A DNA stretch of 64,000 nt from Pyropia yezoensis (lineage: Eukaryota; Rhodophyta; Bangiophyceae; Bangiales; Bangiaceae), in contig CM020618.1 in assembly GCA_009829735.1 (NCBI GenBank), positions 37,052,894-37,116,893 of the forward strand, read 5' to 3'. The notes beneath the pieces were generated by a model that was not told where the DNA came from, did not search any database, and saw nothing but the letters and a program-made list of their open reading frames with translations. How positions within the stretch are numbered: the stretch's first letter is position 1; each line of letters opens with the position of its first letter. The position numbers and the translations under genes were made by a program. Positions 50,349-62,599 of the stretch are shown here, piece after piece.

Positions 50349-53220
50349 AGGATCGGGGTTGCACCTTCGAGCATCCCTGACCACAGTTCTGGAGGTGATG
50401 TTTGCCACGATGGCGTACAACAGCCTCGCCGAGCACTTGGTGGATCGTGGGTGTGCCTGTCGTGCCGTACGGGGGACGGGACGAGTGACCACGTTGGCTC
50501 CGCCGTCGCGGCGGCAAAGACGGATGCGGACGCAGCAGGTGACAGTTCTGACTCGGAAGCCGAAGAGGACGCAGGTGACGAGGCGCGATTGGTGGAATTT
50601 GCGGGTCTGAGTGTTGCGGCTGACGAAGAGGCCTGTGGCGCCACAGAGGCGCCTCCTCACTTGCCGCGCGCCACCGAGGCCCGAATCCCTGTCAACCAAT
50701 TCAAGTGGTCCACAAGGTCAGACGAGCCGCGCCACCTGGTCCCCCCCCTTGTCGCCCAACAAGAGCGCGCGGAGCTGATGCGTGCGTTGCGCGAACCGCA
50801 ATATCAGATCATTTACCCTGCCGGGCTGCAGTGCCCTTTTTGCCGCGTAGGCCGCAAGGATGGAACGCGCATCGTGAAGAAGACCTGTAAGGTGGAGTTT
50901 GAGGACGGCGTCGTTGTTGCTGCGGTGGAGACGTGGCGCTGCCACCAGTGCCTCTTTAGGGTGTTGCCCGATGGCAAGGCTCGTGGGGTAGTGTTCCACT
51001 CTTGCTACACGGCGTACTCGGAGGCGTTCCTGTTCGAGGTGGCTGTCAACCTCGCGCGCAATGGCAGCTCATTGCACTCCGCCTCTTACCTCAGGGAGGC
51101 CTTCCAGGAGCTTCACACCGGGAGCAAGTACCCGGAGGGGTCCTCGCGTGTGCGGTCAGTGACCACGTTGACGAAGGCGCTGCTCTTCTACTTGGCGCTC
51201 GTGCTCAAGGACTTGCCATACGACGCCGTGTCGTGCGCCACGTGCCGGCGACCCGACGGCAGCTATGCCACGGTCTCCTTCGACGGCTTGCAGCTGGGCT
51301 ACCGCGTGAAGTACAAACTTGGCTTCACCCGCACGGACGTCAAGGTTCGGCCCGTCCCCCGCGCGTCCTTGGTTCCATGCCTGATCACGGACGTGGCCCT
51401 TTTAATGGCCCTAGGACGCGTTCTGTCGGCGAAGCGGGACGCCAAGACGACGGCGTCGAGCAAGGCCATCACCACGATCACTGCTATTCGCGGCCATGTA
51501 ATGGCCGTGGCTTTGCTGCTTGGCAACATCTCCATTGACGGCGAGGAGAAGTCGTTTGCCGGCGACAAGCCGCACCTGGACGGCGTCGGAAATACTCTTG
51601 GGTGGGACCCGATGGTCGACGGGGGCGCCTTCCCGGCATTGGTCGCGTTTCTTCGTGGGATTTTCGACCTGCGGACCGCATCCAGGTCCATAGCGCTGAC
51701 GCCAGAGTCAGCGCCGGACGACTTGCGACGAAGGGTACCAGCTGCGCTGATGCGGCGCGTGCATGCGGTCGTCGCTGAGATCGACCCGCCTCCTACCGTG
51801 CCCCACCCCGTGATTGGCGCTAGCGATGACGTCGCCGGGCAAGCCGCACAAGATGACGATCTACAAGTCGCCGACTCCAAGCGCGGCCGAAAGCGCGCGC
51901 GGGTGGGCCCAGGCCCCTCTTTCAGCAGCTCCTCATCCTTGGGGGGCCTATCAAGCGGCATGGACGCCATGCCCAGTGAGGACGACGACGGATTCTACAT
52001 GCCACGCTCTGCGAAGATGCCGAAGGAACCCGTATGGGAGCGCGAGGCCCCTCTGCTCCGGTACGGGGAGGCGCTTGGGGAGCCCGCTCTGGCGACCACA
52101 GGCGGGGGACTCCGGGCTGTCCGCCTCCAGAGCCTGAGCCTGGCTCTGCTGCCGCACATCCCCAGCACGGCGGCTTCCGCGCTGGAGATCATGGAGTTCG
52201 TGCGTGCCATTGTGGTAGACCCCGCCGTGGTGTGGTCTCCAAAGGGGTCGTGGGAAGCAGTTGATCAGTTGCTTGTGGTGCTGCAGTCTGGCGACTTCTC
52301 GGTCGCCTCCCTTCGCGCTGTCTTGCGCTCTCCTGCGGTTACTGAGCAGCGACTGCTTCGTGGTGCGGTCGGATTCTTGGGACCTGGGCTGGACGCAGAC
52401 CCCAGGCTGCGCCATCTGCTCAGGGATGTGCTTCTTGGCCTGAAGGAGCGCGTGACGCTGTACAATGAGTGGGTTAAGGATGGAGAAGTCGCCTCAGCGC
52501 TCGACGACGCGGCGACGGAGGAGCTCAGGTGTGAGATGGCGGCGGCGCACCCACTGCACACGTTCTCCCACCAGCATTACACTGACGCGTGGTTGCTGCC
52601 GCCGGCTACCAAGGCCGCTTACCGTTCCGTCTACGGCGAGCACACCGACCAGTCGGACGACTACCTGAAGACCGGCATGTGGGCGCCTGGCTTGCCGGTT
52701 CTGCGGCCGATGCCCGGGTTCTCGGATGCTGACACCGCCAACACAGACCTCCCGTCGTGGAGCCACGATATGGGAAAGGAGAATTCCCACACTGGTGGCA
52801 CAGTTGGCGCCTTTTGCACTTGCGCCCACCCCAAGTGCATCGGCGTCATGACGCTTACCGGGTCCGAGAGCCAAGTCATGCCGCTTGAGTCTGTCGCCCA
52901 GCGGTTCGTAACGATGCCCGACGTCGTCGTCTATGACTTTGCCTGCGCCACGTTGAAGTCGGCACTGGTCCGGCTGCCGTACATGGCGCAGCGGTCGTCC
53001 CTCAAGTGCGACCGCTTCCATTGGCCGGAGAACCACGTCGACTGCTCGTGTGCTATGAACCCGGACTCGTACGTGTCTATGGAAGGGGTCAACACGTCCT
53101 CTTGTGAGGAGCACAATGCCCTTTCTCGTCGGCAGCAGCACCATCTCCTGCAAATGAAGCAGGACCAGTTCATCATGTTCACCGTGTACCAGCAGGCGTT
53201 GTCGAATGCGGTAGCCATGC
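50349..53220 (+). pseudogene. KDZ-type transposase, cut off at its 3' end by an LTR
   Basis: The frame is open from about 50349 with no clear ATG near the start. Zinc-binding pairs (CPFCRVG, WRCHQC, CATCRRPDG) precede SFDGLQLGYR, which fits the first Asp of the KDZ catalytic core. Near the end FCTCAHPKC, VYDFACATLKSAL, CDRFHWPENHVDCS, MNPDSY and SSCEEHNALS match the second Asp, the FH..NH..C block and the Glu of KDZ transposases. The protein stops because the LTR at 53221 supplies a TGA. The usual C-terminus is missing. KDZ elements are cut-and-paste DNA transposons of fungi, algae and animals. Confidence 0.8.
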
Positions 53221-53689
53221 TGTGGCAGTATTGACCCCCGGGTAGGGGGGCAACACGTGCCATGCAAGGGGTGGCAGGCCACTAGCCTGATCCGTTCCTC
53301 CCCCTGCATTTGGGTCCATATTCCCTAAGTTTGGGATAGTTAGCTTAGTAGTAAATCCAACTTGGATTTGAGGGTTTTCTGCATTTATCGTCTTGAATTT
53401 TCGTGTGGCCCGGTGGGCAGGTGCTGGGGTGGGAGATTCTGAGTGGCGAGATTCTGAGGGGACCCTGGGGGGATAAGGGGAGGGACAGCGGGGCTTGGCC
53501 CTGCGTCCCCGTCCCGACCAAGAAACTGTTGGACCACACACCATCTTCTTGTTTGTTGGTGGGGGGATTGCCCCACAACAGGGATAGAGTGTGTGCGACT
53601 TGCACTTCTTCCAGTTCCCCCGACACGGGAGGCAGCCCTTGTACACCGCCCCAACTTGGGTGCCGTGTGTGCGAGAGGTTTTTGCCACA
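53221..53689 (+). repeat. 5' LTR, copy 2
   Basis: This 469-bp LTR starts immediately after the KDZ codons for the sequence NAVAM. It shares substitutions near its 3' end (CTTGTACACC, GTGCCGTG) with the 3' LTR of the same copy. Confidence 0.93.
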
Positions 53690-53808
53690 TTTGGTGGAGC
53701 AGCAGGGGACAGAGGTAAACTTTACCTCCGGGTGCACCCGGGTGTAGGGGGCCCTCTGTCTCAGAGGAGCGGTGGACTTGTACCGTGTCATACGGATCGT
53801 CAGCCAAC

Positions 53809-55755
53809 ATGGCTAGTTCGGACCCCCCGTCGTCCGGGGAGTACACGGGTGACGCACGTACTTCAGAGCCTTTGAATACTGGTGAGACACAGGTGGGTTT
53901 ACCTGGGGTCGCAGAGGGACTAGAGGTCCCTCAAGCCAGCAGGACTGGAAGTGCGGGCGGGCAACAGGCCACCCCGACTCAGTCGGGAGTTCACTCGGGT
54001 GACACTTCTGATGTGGGTGGGCCGAAGTCTGGCCACCGCGTGGTATACTCAACGGGAACGTCCCAAGGGGTGAGGACTGTCCCCGCGGGTTCCACTCGGG
54101 TTGGAGCCAACTTTGGCATGGAGCCGTCGCCAACTAGGCTTTCGGAGGACGGCGGACCTCCGTTGGTCGGCGATGGGCTTGCGCCCATGCCCCCGGTTGA
54201 GACCCCTGAGGAACGTGGTTACCCCTCAGGTGGACTCCCGGAGGCGGACCGAGACTCAACTGGAGTCGTCAATTCACTCCTCGCGGAAACTGTCCGTCGG
54301 GAGGCGACCAATGTGTTGCGGCAGACTTTGCCGGACCTGGTGGTCACAATGACGAATACTATTCTGAATCAGATTGTGGCGAGTTTGCCAGATGGCCTTA
54401 ATGTCCAGACCGGATTGGGGCTTTCGAGCCCGCAGGCGCAGGGGGAATCCCTCCTCACGCCTATCTCGGGTCGCCCCGAACAGGGGGCGATCCCTGTGAC
54501 TCCCAACGAGGGAGCCACACCATACTCGGTGGGGCGTACGCCCTTCATGGGGGAGTTCCCCCCGACAACACCGGCGGCTACACCAAGCGCGCCGCGCCGT
54601 ACTACAGGCACTGAGGGTGAACTTACCCCAGTGCCACAGCGGCTGTTCCCTCAACGTGAGGTGCCGCCCAAGATCCAGGTAGCAAACCCGGTCTACCAGA
54701 GGATCTTTGACTGTGAGACCTACGCCCTCCACAACAAGTCGGTGGTGTATGGTCCTGACCAGGCCCGAGCCATGGGCCGTGCCAAAAAGAATACACTTCA
54801 CTCTTTTGGGCACAAAGCGGAGTGGGATGGAACTCCCCCCCTCCGTGTCTTTGAGTTCCTACGTCGTTTCACAAAAGCCTGTGACGACAATGCCATAAGT
54901 GAAGGCATGGCTTTCTACATGCTACAGGAGTTTACGAAGGGAGACCTGCGGACAGAACTTATGTCCGTCATGCCCAGCTCCTCAAGTGGAGGCGCTGGGG
55001 AGGTGACGTCCTATTTGGAGCTCGTCAACTGGTTGTTGAGGGCCATGGTTGATGAAGCGGCGTTGGCTTCCCAGGTCGAGGAGTTCACGCAAGCCCATCA
55101 AGAAGAGGCGGAGGACGAGTTGTCCTTTGCGGAGCGTGTTCGTAAGCTCAACAATCTTTGTGGGTTTCTTCATCCACAAGCTGTGGTGAAGAGTCGGTTT
55201 GTGGAGGGACTCCACTGGTCAGTCCGGATGGAGACCCGGGAGCATAACACTGCCCAGGCGACCCTGGCCGAGTTGGCTAGGTTCGCCTACCGCAGAGGCG
55301 AGGCCTACCGCAAGTTGCGGGAGGAACAACGCCAGGAGCGTCAGGCCGAGTTGGCCAAGGAACGGGAGGAGTCGCGCCAGGCCAGAGAGTTGAGAGAGGC
55401 GCGCCGAATCCGCAAGGAGAGGGTGGTAGCTGCCGTGGGAACTTCCCAAGGTATCTCTTCGTCTTCCCCAGTTGGGAAGACCCCTCCGGGAGCTGACCAT
55501 CGGTGTTGGAACTGCAACTCCGATGGACACTGGGCATATGATTGCCCCAAGTTGAGTAAACGCATCCAACAACTCGTTAGGAATGCGAGTAAGAAGTCGG
55601 CTACGAACGAAGTACGTTCACGCCGCGAGGGTGGGTCTCGACCGGTAGTGGCGGTCGCCACACCCTCGGCGGAGGGGGGGGACACGTCGTCCTCGGACTC
55701 GTCGTCTTCCCCTTCGCCCTCAGATTCGGACGCCAAGTCGGCGGGAAACGAATGA
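53809..55755 (+). CDS. gag: Gag polyprotein, copy 2
   Basis: It is the same length as in copy 1 (648 residues), with a few substitutions and an intact CCHC knuckle. It overlaps pol by ATGA at 55752-55755. The preserved length and frame argue that both gag genes were recently functional. Confidence 0.93.
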   Translation: MASSDPPSSGEYTGDARTSEPLNTGETQVGLPGVAEGLEVPQASRTGSAGGQQATPTQSGVHSGDTSDVGGPKSGHRVVYSTGTSQGVRTVPAGSTRVGANFGMEPSPTRLSEDGGPPLVGDGLAPMPPVETPEERGYPSGGLPEADRDSTGVVNSLLAETVRREATNVLRQTLPDLVVTMTNTILNQIVASLPDGLNVQTGLGLSSPQAQGESLLTPISGRPEQGAIPVTPNEGATPYSVGRTPFMGEFPPTTPAATPSAPRRTTGTEGELTPVPQRLFPQREVPPKIQVANPVYQRIFDCETYALHNKSVVYGPDQARAMGRAKKNTLHSFGHKAEWDGTPPLRVFEFLRRFTKACDDNAISEGMAFYMLQEFTKGDLRTELMSVMPSSSSGGAGEVTSYLELVNWLLRAMVDEAALASQVEEFTQAHQEEAEDELSFAERVRKLNNLCGFLHPQAVVKSRFVEGLHWSVRMETREHNTAQATLAELARFAYRRGEAYRKLREEQRQERQAELAKEREESRQARELREARRIRKERVVAAVGTSQGISSSSPVGKTPPGADHRCWNCNSDGHWAYDCPKLSKRIQQLVRNASKKSATNEVRSRREGGSRPVVAVATPSAEGGDTSSSDSSSSPSPSDSDAKSAGNE

Positions 55756-58700
55756 CCGTTGGAGCTGATCGTCCGAAGCTCACAACGGTCGCCTCGGCCA
55801 AGTGGGCCAAAAGGACGAATCAACCGTGTCGGATACTGCGGCGACCTAAGGGGGTCCGCCCACCTCGGGTAGGACTCCCCAAGAACGTAAACCCACGTCG
55901 GGTCATCGCGGTGCTGACGGGTGAGAACTTCCAGGTGGCTGGACGGGTGCAACTCGCCCCCGGCCGCGCCTGTTGTGCCCGTATCGTACTTGATACCGGG
56001 TCAGGAGCCTCCTTGATACGCAAGTCGCTATTACCAAAGGAGATGAGGCTCCAACGCTGGAAGTCTAAAGCTGACCACCTGATTGATATCAATGGTGGGG
56101 TACTTCCCATCGTTGGTGCCGTGACCCTACCAACTCGGTTGGGGACCCATGAGGTCGACGTGACCTATGGTGTAGTTGAGAATATATCGGTACCCCTGCT
56201 TCTGGGTACCCCTTATGTCGTAACACAAGTGCCTTTGATTTGTGGCCCTGAGTACTGGGTCAAGTTGATGAATGGGGAGACTATCCCCATCCTTGGTAAG
56301 GGAAAGTCTGTGGCTCCTGTGACAGTCTCACAGTCGAAGCCTGTTTGTTCTGTGAGGGAAGGGTTTACTGCTACCCTGCGTTTAGCCCGTAAAGTCACGT
56401 TGCCCCCCAACTCGGTGGCGCACGTGGATGTTGTAACTGATTATGCGGGGAACGGGTTGGTGCACCCTAACCCCCGTCTTGCTCGCAAGCACCAAGTGCA
56501 TGTTGCCCTTGGCACGATGGACTCCAAAGCCGGAGTCCCGTGGAGGATCCAGGTGATGAACCTGAGCTCGTCGCCCAAGTTCTTCAAGTCGGGGGCCAAG
56601 TTCGGCTATATCGACCAACACGAGGGACCGGTAGTAGCGGTCACCCTCAACACGGGCGCAAGTAGCGACCCGAAGTCCGGAAAGGAGAAGCATTAAGCCA
56701 AGTCGGCCGCCTCTCCTCGGCCCCATGTGAACATGGAGGGTGTTCCACCCAGGTTGAGGGTTCAAGTTGAACGCCTCTTGGACCAATATCACACGTTGTG
56801 GGATGGTCAATTGGGACTCATGAGAGCTACCCAACACCGGATCGAGTTGAAACCCGGTTCACCCCCTATACGCCAACAACCGTATAGGGGAGGACCCCGT
56901 TCGAGGGCCCTCGTTAAGGAGCAAGTTGCTCGCATGGAGGCCCTCGATGTGATCGAGGCCAGCAACGCCGAGTGGGCGAGTCCGGTGGTGATCGTCCCCA
57001 AAGTTGATGGGACCCCCCGGTTCTGTATCGACTACCGTAAGCTCAACGAGAGCACGGTGAAGGACAGTTATCCCCTACCTCGGATGGACGACTGTCTGGA
57101 CTCTCTGGGGGAGGCAAACGTGTTCTCTACCCTGGACTGTAACGCGGGGTACTGGCAAATTCCCATTGCCCCGGAGGACAGGCATAAAACTACCTTTACC
57201 TGTCACTGTGGTACCTACCAGTGCAAGCGTCTACCGTTTGGCCTGTGTAACGCGCCGGCAACTTTCCAGCGCGCTATGGACATGATTCTGGCCGGAGTAC
57301 GGTGGCAGATCTGTCTCGTGTACCTAGACGATATCATTGTGTTCTCCCAAACTCCGGAAGAACACATTGGCCATCTTGGCCAGGTGTTCAAGCTACTTGC
57401 TGACGCCGGTGTGTCACTGAAGGCGAGTAAGTGCCACCTCTTCACTCAAGAGGTGGAATACTTGGGACATGTTGTCCGTCCGGGGCGTCTCAGTGTCAAC
57501 GAGAAAAACTTGAGGGCCATCCGTAAGGCTCAGTACCCCCGGACCCAGACCCAGATGAGGAGCTTCCTCGGGATGTGTAACGTGTACCGACGTTTCACCA
57601 AGGGCTTCGCCAAGGTGGCGAAGCCGTTGAATGAGTTAGTGAGCTCAACGCTACCGAAGAACCTGCCTCCCCCAAGTCGGGTGGAGCAGGAGTCCTTTGA
57701 GACTCTTCGGGACCTTCTGCTGAAGCCCCCTATCCTGGCTATTCCCAGGTTGGGAGGCCACTACAACCTGGATGTGGACGCTAGCTACGACCAACTTGGT
57801 TGTGTGTTGCTTCAGCAGCAGCCGGACAAGGAGTACTTGCCGGTGGGATACTTCAGCAAGGGGCTAAACTCGGCCGAGAAGAACTACGGAGTCACCGAGT
57901 TGGAAGGACTCGCAGTGGTGTGGGCGGTGACGTCACTTCGTCACTACCTAGAGGGTGAGAAGTTCCTCATCCGCTGTGACCACCGCGCGTTGCAGTTCAT
58001 CTTCAATACGGACTGTACGAACACTCGTCTCAACCGGTGGAGGGTGCGACTGGCACCCTTCAACTTTGATATTGAGTACCGACCTGGCAGGCAACATGCC
58101 CTTGCCGACGGCCTCTCTCGGGTACCTACCGCGGGACTGGACACCACCCCAGTCGATGAGGACATCCCCATCGTGGGGGTAGTCACACGCTCGGGTCAAG
58201 CGTTGAACCCCGAGGCGCCAGGGAACAAGAAGTACTTGCCCCTGTCCCTGGACGAGGTGGTGAAGGCCCAGGCCGAGGATCCCTTCTGCAAGTCGCAGAG
58301 GGATACACTGGATACAGTGGCGGAGACGCGGTTCTTTCTGGGAGACGATGGCCTCCTCATGAGGAGGGGGGTATTCCAGGGGACCGAACAACTTGTCGTC
58401 CCCGCATCCCTCAAGGACAGTATCCTTGAGAGGGAGCACAACGCTCCCACGGGTGGACACCTGGGGTCTAGTAAACTGTACCAGACCCTGAGGACCAGGT
58501 ACTACTGGCCGTCCATGGTGGTGGACATCTACAGTTGGGTGGCTGCCTGCACAAGTTGTGCACAGAACCGTCTGATGGAACGGCGGCCTACTACGGCTAT
58601 GCTATTGTTCCCGGCCAAGGAGCCCTTCGCCGCGTTGGCGATGGACATCCTTGGGCCACTGCCAGTGACCGAGGAGGGCAACCAGTACCTCCTGGTCATC

Positions 58701-59735
58701 TGTGACCGCTTCACGAAACTTACGCGAGCGATCCCACTGGCAGAGATCACGGCCATGTCGGTCGTGTCAGCCTTCCTAGATCACTGGGTTGCCGCGTATG
58801 GCATTCCGGATAGTACACTATCGGACAATGGACCGCAATTTGCGTCTGTACTGTTTCAGGGAGTGCTGGATATGTTGGGGGTTAAGGCAAACTATGCCAC
58901 CCCCTACCACCCACAAACTAATGGGCAGGTGGAGCGCTTCAACAAAACTATTGTTAGGCAGCTGCGCCACTATGTGAGTGAGCACGTGAAGACGTGGGAC
59001 CAATACATTTCTATTCTGACCACTGCCTACAATTCGCAGGTTCACTCATCTACTGGGGAAGTACCCCTCGCTTTTGTGACCCCCCGTCGCGTGCGGTCTA
59101 TTGCCGTGCGGCGGCCGCTCCCAACTAGGGAGGATGGTGGCAGGACGCCTACTCCTACTGAGAGTAAGGCGGAGTTCGCTGCTAGGCTTGAGAACCTCAT
59201 CCCTAAAGTCAGGGCTGAGATGGACAAAGCACAAAAGCGCTACAAGCGTACCTTTGACAAAAAGGTGCGCAACGCCAAGCATGTCCCCGAGCAGGGTGAC
59301 TGGGTATTGGTCCACTCACACACCCCAACTGGGGGTAAGTTGGTGTTCCAGACGAAGGGGCCGTACCAGGTCCTTCGTACTGATGGGCGGCGCTTCACCA
59401 TCGAAAGTGACGATGGGGTCCGCACAGTGAACGGACAGGACGTGGTCAAAGTTGCACCACCGCCTGCAGGCGACCCAGCTTGGGCGCGTGCTTTGAAAGC
59501 GTGGCGCCTCCCCTCACTGCCTGCGGCCAAACAGGGCCCGCAGGAGTACGTGTTCGATAAGTTCATCGACCACGGATGGGATGAGGACACTGACCGCCTC
59601 ATGTTGAGGGTGCGTTGGTTTGGCTACAAAGCCAAGGATGATACGTGGGAGTATGTGGAGGACCTTCCCGCTGAGAAGGTCCGGGCGTACTGTGCCCGGA
59701 ATGAGATAGACCCTAACAGCCCTCCCTCAACGTGA
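55752..59735 (+). pseudogene. pol: Pol polyprotein, copy 2, one in-frame stop
   Basis: The frame is open through the protease and past the C run that is shortened in copy 1. It then meets TAA at 56694-56696, where copy 1 has CAA. After that the frame is open to 59735 with reverse transcriptase, RNase H, integrase and chromodomain motifs as in copy 1. The two copies thus carry different single lesions in otherwise matching genes. Confidence 0.93.
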
Positions 59736-59846
59736 GGGAAGGCCGAGCAACAGTGCCAAGAGAGTGCTTCAAGTCGAAGTGGTACGCAGAGTGGCTTTTA
59801 ACTACAGCCCTAACCCTCACACTCTCACAACAAGGGCAGCTGCCAA

Positions 59847-61790
59847 CTAGGCATGCATGCTAGACTCTCCAACTCCACGGCCCTCGCCCTCACGCAGAGG
59901 CGAGCGGCGAGACCCACGCCGATAACGGTCTCCACTAGTTGGAGGGGGCGGCGGCTCCAAGTCGGAGCCGTCGCGCCCCTCACGGTCGCGCAAGTGGCGC
60001 CGACCGTGGCTACTCTTCTGCTTGGTCTTGCGCGCAAGTTTGCGACGCAGACGCCGGACCGACTCCGACTCAGACGGAGTCGAGGACTCCGAGACGGAGT
60101 AAGACAACTCGTCTTCGGATACGGAGGGAGAGCGCCGCGAGTGACGGCGACGACGGCGAGGAGGCGAGTATGCCCGGCTCGCACGACGCTTGCCACGCCC
60201 AAGTGGGGCTGGCTGGGGCATAATGGCCCCAATGCGAGCCAACTCGGCCGTCATAAACTCCGCCACCGACTCGCAACTCGCGGTCGCCACTGCAGTACGA
60301 ACGCGCTCCTCAAGTTGAGGAGTCTCGGAAGTTTGGAGGGTTGCGGTCGACGCGGCCAACCAGGAAATGGTGCGCACCAACGTGGTGATCATCATCTCTG
60401 AGGTTAGAGGCGTGGGCGGTAACACCAACTTGGGGTATACCGTCAAGAGGGTGGCCCCCAAGTTGGGGGACACCGGGGTGGTCGACTCAATGGCCACGCT
60501 AATCGGGATGTCCCCGTGCGGTTGGAAGGGGACAGGCGGAAGCGGAGGGACCCGCCGAGGTGGCGGGACCCGGGTGTAACTGCGACCCCGACTTGGGGCC
60601 CCCGCAGTAGGTTGAGTCATGTGGTCATCGTATGAGGGCACGGCCATAACTATGGGCTTGTCCGGGGGTGGCGCAGTGTGGCGATCCACCCCCGGGGCAT
60701 ACGGGTAGTCCCCGATGCCCAACCCCTCTCGTAGGACCACACGGCCGTCGTGAAGTTCACGAGCGACCCATACGAACTGGCGAAGTGCGCCATCGTCCTT
60801 GGGCCCACGAGTGGGGCGGCGCAACTTGTGCTCAATGCTCTCCCACTCGATAAACTTGTGGAGGCGGAGCATCTCCTCAAGTAGAGTGAGTTGTCCTGAC
60901 GAGCACCCCTCAGCAACTAGCTGAGGGGTGAGCTGTTCCAAACCCTGGATAAGCCGGAGGGGGAGATGCCAGAGCATCCCCCGCCGCTGAACACAAGAGA
61001 CCCAGGTCGACATGACCTCAAGGAGCCACTGGGTGGCCAACATGGCCCACACCAGGTGATCAGGGCCAGCCGTCAACATGACGGAGCCGAAGTGGTCCAG
61101 CAACCGAGGCAGCAACGCCGGGAACCCGTAGGGGACCTCAACTTGAGGCCAGCACTCGGGCTTCTTCGGATAGTACTGCTCCTTACTGGCAGCAGACTGC
61201 TGAGGAAACTCAAGTTGAGCCGAGGTCACCAAGTAGGGACCTCGCCGGAAGTCCTTCTCCATCCGCACATCAAAGTGATGAGTGTGCGGATCGGCCTCGT
61301 GAAGGTACGGGGGGCGAGTTGCCACCGCGTCCCAAGTAAAGGTCGGCAAGTCGCCGGGACCCGGGATAGTTCCCCCGCGGTCCACCATGGCCTTGGCCCG
61401 CTGTACGTCCTCGACCTCCTCGTCGTCCAGGAAGGCAAACTGGTCCGTCCTGAAGCCGGCAGGGAACCCGACCCTACGGGAATACTTCTCCCGTAGGCGG
61501 TCCCATACCCGACCCATCGCTGCGCCAAGTCGGCCACAGCGAAGAACAGTCAACCCCTCCTCATATAGAGGCCAAGCGGGGTAAAACCACCGCCCCAAGG
61601 CCTCACGCGGGACAACTTGTCCCGCCTCCGGGGGAGATCCCGCCGTCAACCAAAAGCCGGGTGACGCGGGAGTCCCATCCCCCGGAGCGATCGCGGAGCC
61701 CCCGCCGGAAGTCCCGGCAGGCGCGGCACCGTAGGAGGTGTCCTCCATACGCTCATCGAGAGAGTCCGTCTCCACTCCCGGAGTCGCCAT
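59847..61790 (-). CDS. conserved antisense ORF inside the chromovirus, copy 2
   Basis: ATG at 61790 to TAG at 59847 gives 647 codons, exactly as in copy 1, with only substitutions between them. The Arg/Ser-rich tail, the helical middle and the acidic start are all kept. Open length in both copies, while pol is broken in both, suggests the frame is not an accident. The function is unknown. Confidence 0.8.
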   Translation of the reverse strand: MATPGVETDSLDERMEDTSYGAAPAGTSGGGSAIAPGDGTPASPGFWLTAGSPPEAGQVVPREALGRWFYPAWPLYEEGLTVLRCGRLGAAMGRVWDRLREKYSRRVGFPAGFRTDQFAFLDDEEVEDVQRAKAMVDRGGTIPGPGDLPTFTWDAVATRPPYLHEADPHTHHFDVRMEKDFRRGPYLVTSAQLEFPQQSAASKEQYYPKKPECWPQVEVPYGFPALLPRLLDHFGSVMLTAGPDHLVWAMLATQWLLEVMSTWVSCVQRRGMLWHLPLRLIQGLEQLTPQLVAEGCSSGQLTLLEEMLRLHKFIEWESIEHKLRRPTRGPKDDGALRQFVWVARELHDGRVVLREGLGIGDYPYAPGVDRHTAPPPDKPIVMAVPSYDDHMTQPTAGAPSRGRSYTRVPPPRRVPPLPPVPFQPHGDIPISVAIESTTPVSPNLGATLLTVYPKLVLPPTPLTSEMMITTLVRTISWLAASTATLQTSETPQLEERVRTAVATASCESVAEFMTAELARIGAIMPQPAPLGRGKRRASRAYSPPRRRRRHSRRSPSVSEDELSYSVSESSTPSESESVRRLRRKLARKTKQKSSHGRRHLRDREGRDGSDLEPPPPPTSGDRYRRGSRRSPLREGEGRGVGESSMHA

Positions 61791-62128
61791 GGCTCTCCCC
61801 AAGTTGTGGAGAGACGCCCTGGCTATCGCGGCACGAGACGCGCCTCGAGTTGAGGGGGACTCGGATCCTGGGTAAACGGGTGGCCTCCCCAGTGTGGGGC
61901 GGCCCCGTGTAAGGTGAAGGAGAAGTGGTGGTGGTGGTGAGGTGTGAACCGAGGAGAGCAAGCTGCCGAGTGGGCAAGCTTGAGGAGGGGGGCGGTCAAC
62001 GTGACCGCCTCCACATCTGCGTTACGTACTCAAGGGGGGACAGCAAGTCGCGCCCCCAACGCCGAGACGTGCGTTTACGCACCCCCTCACAGGGCCGACC
62101 GGGTCGGTCGGAACTGAGGAGAGGGGAG
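61791..62128 (-). promoter_or_regulatory. leader/promoter candidate of the antisense ORF, copy 2; polypurine tract
   Basis: This matches 49001-49343 apart from a few small changes, including an 8-9 base shortening near 62037. The polypurine tract is at 62116-62128. Confidence 0.45.
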
Positions 62129-62597
62129 TGTGGCAGTATTGACCCCCAGGTAGGGGGGCAACACGTGCCATGCAAGGGGCGGCAGGCCACTAGCCTGATC
62201 CGTTCCTCCCCCTGCATTTGGGTCCATATTCCCTAAGTTTGGGATAGTTAGCTTAGTAGTAAATCCAACTTGGATTTGAGGGTTTTCTGCATTTATCGTC
62301 TTGAATTTTCGTGTGGCCCGGTGGGCAGGTGCTGGGGTGGGAGATTCTGAGTGGCGAGATTCTGAGTGGACCCTGGGGGGATAAGGGGAGGGACAGCGGG
62401 GCTTGGCCCTGCGTCCCCGTCCCGACCAAGAAACTGTTGGACCACACACCATCCTCTTGTTTGTCCGTGGGGGGTTTGCCCCACAACAGGGACAGAGTGT
62501 GTGCGACTTGCACTTCTTCCGGTTCCCCCGACACGGGAGGCAGCCCTTGTACACCGCCCCAACTTGGGTGCCGTGTGTGCGAGTGGTTTTTGCCACA
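62129..62597 (+). repeat. 3' LTR, copy 2
   Basis: This 469-bp LTR ends CCACA and is followed at once by the copia coding sequence. Confidence 0.93.
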
Positions 62598-62599
62598 CT

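Larger units (their letters stand above)
53221..62597 (+). mobile_element. Ty3/gypsy chromovirus, copy 2 (9,377 bp)
   Basis: It has the same layout as copy 1, with LTRs that differ from each other at about ten sites, so it is somewhat older or less homogenised. It interrupts the KDZ transposase on its left and abuts a copia ORF on its right. No target duplication is visible (CATGC versus CTGAG). Pol has one nonsense change. Confidence 0.95.
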
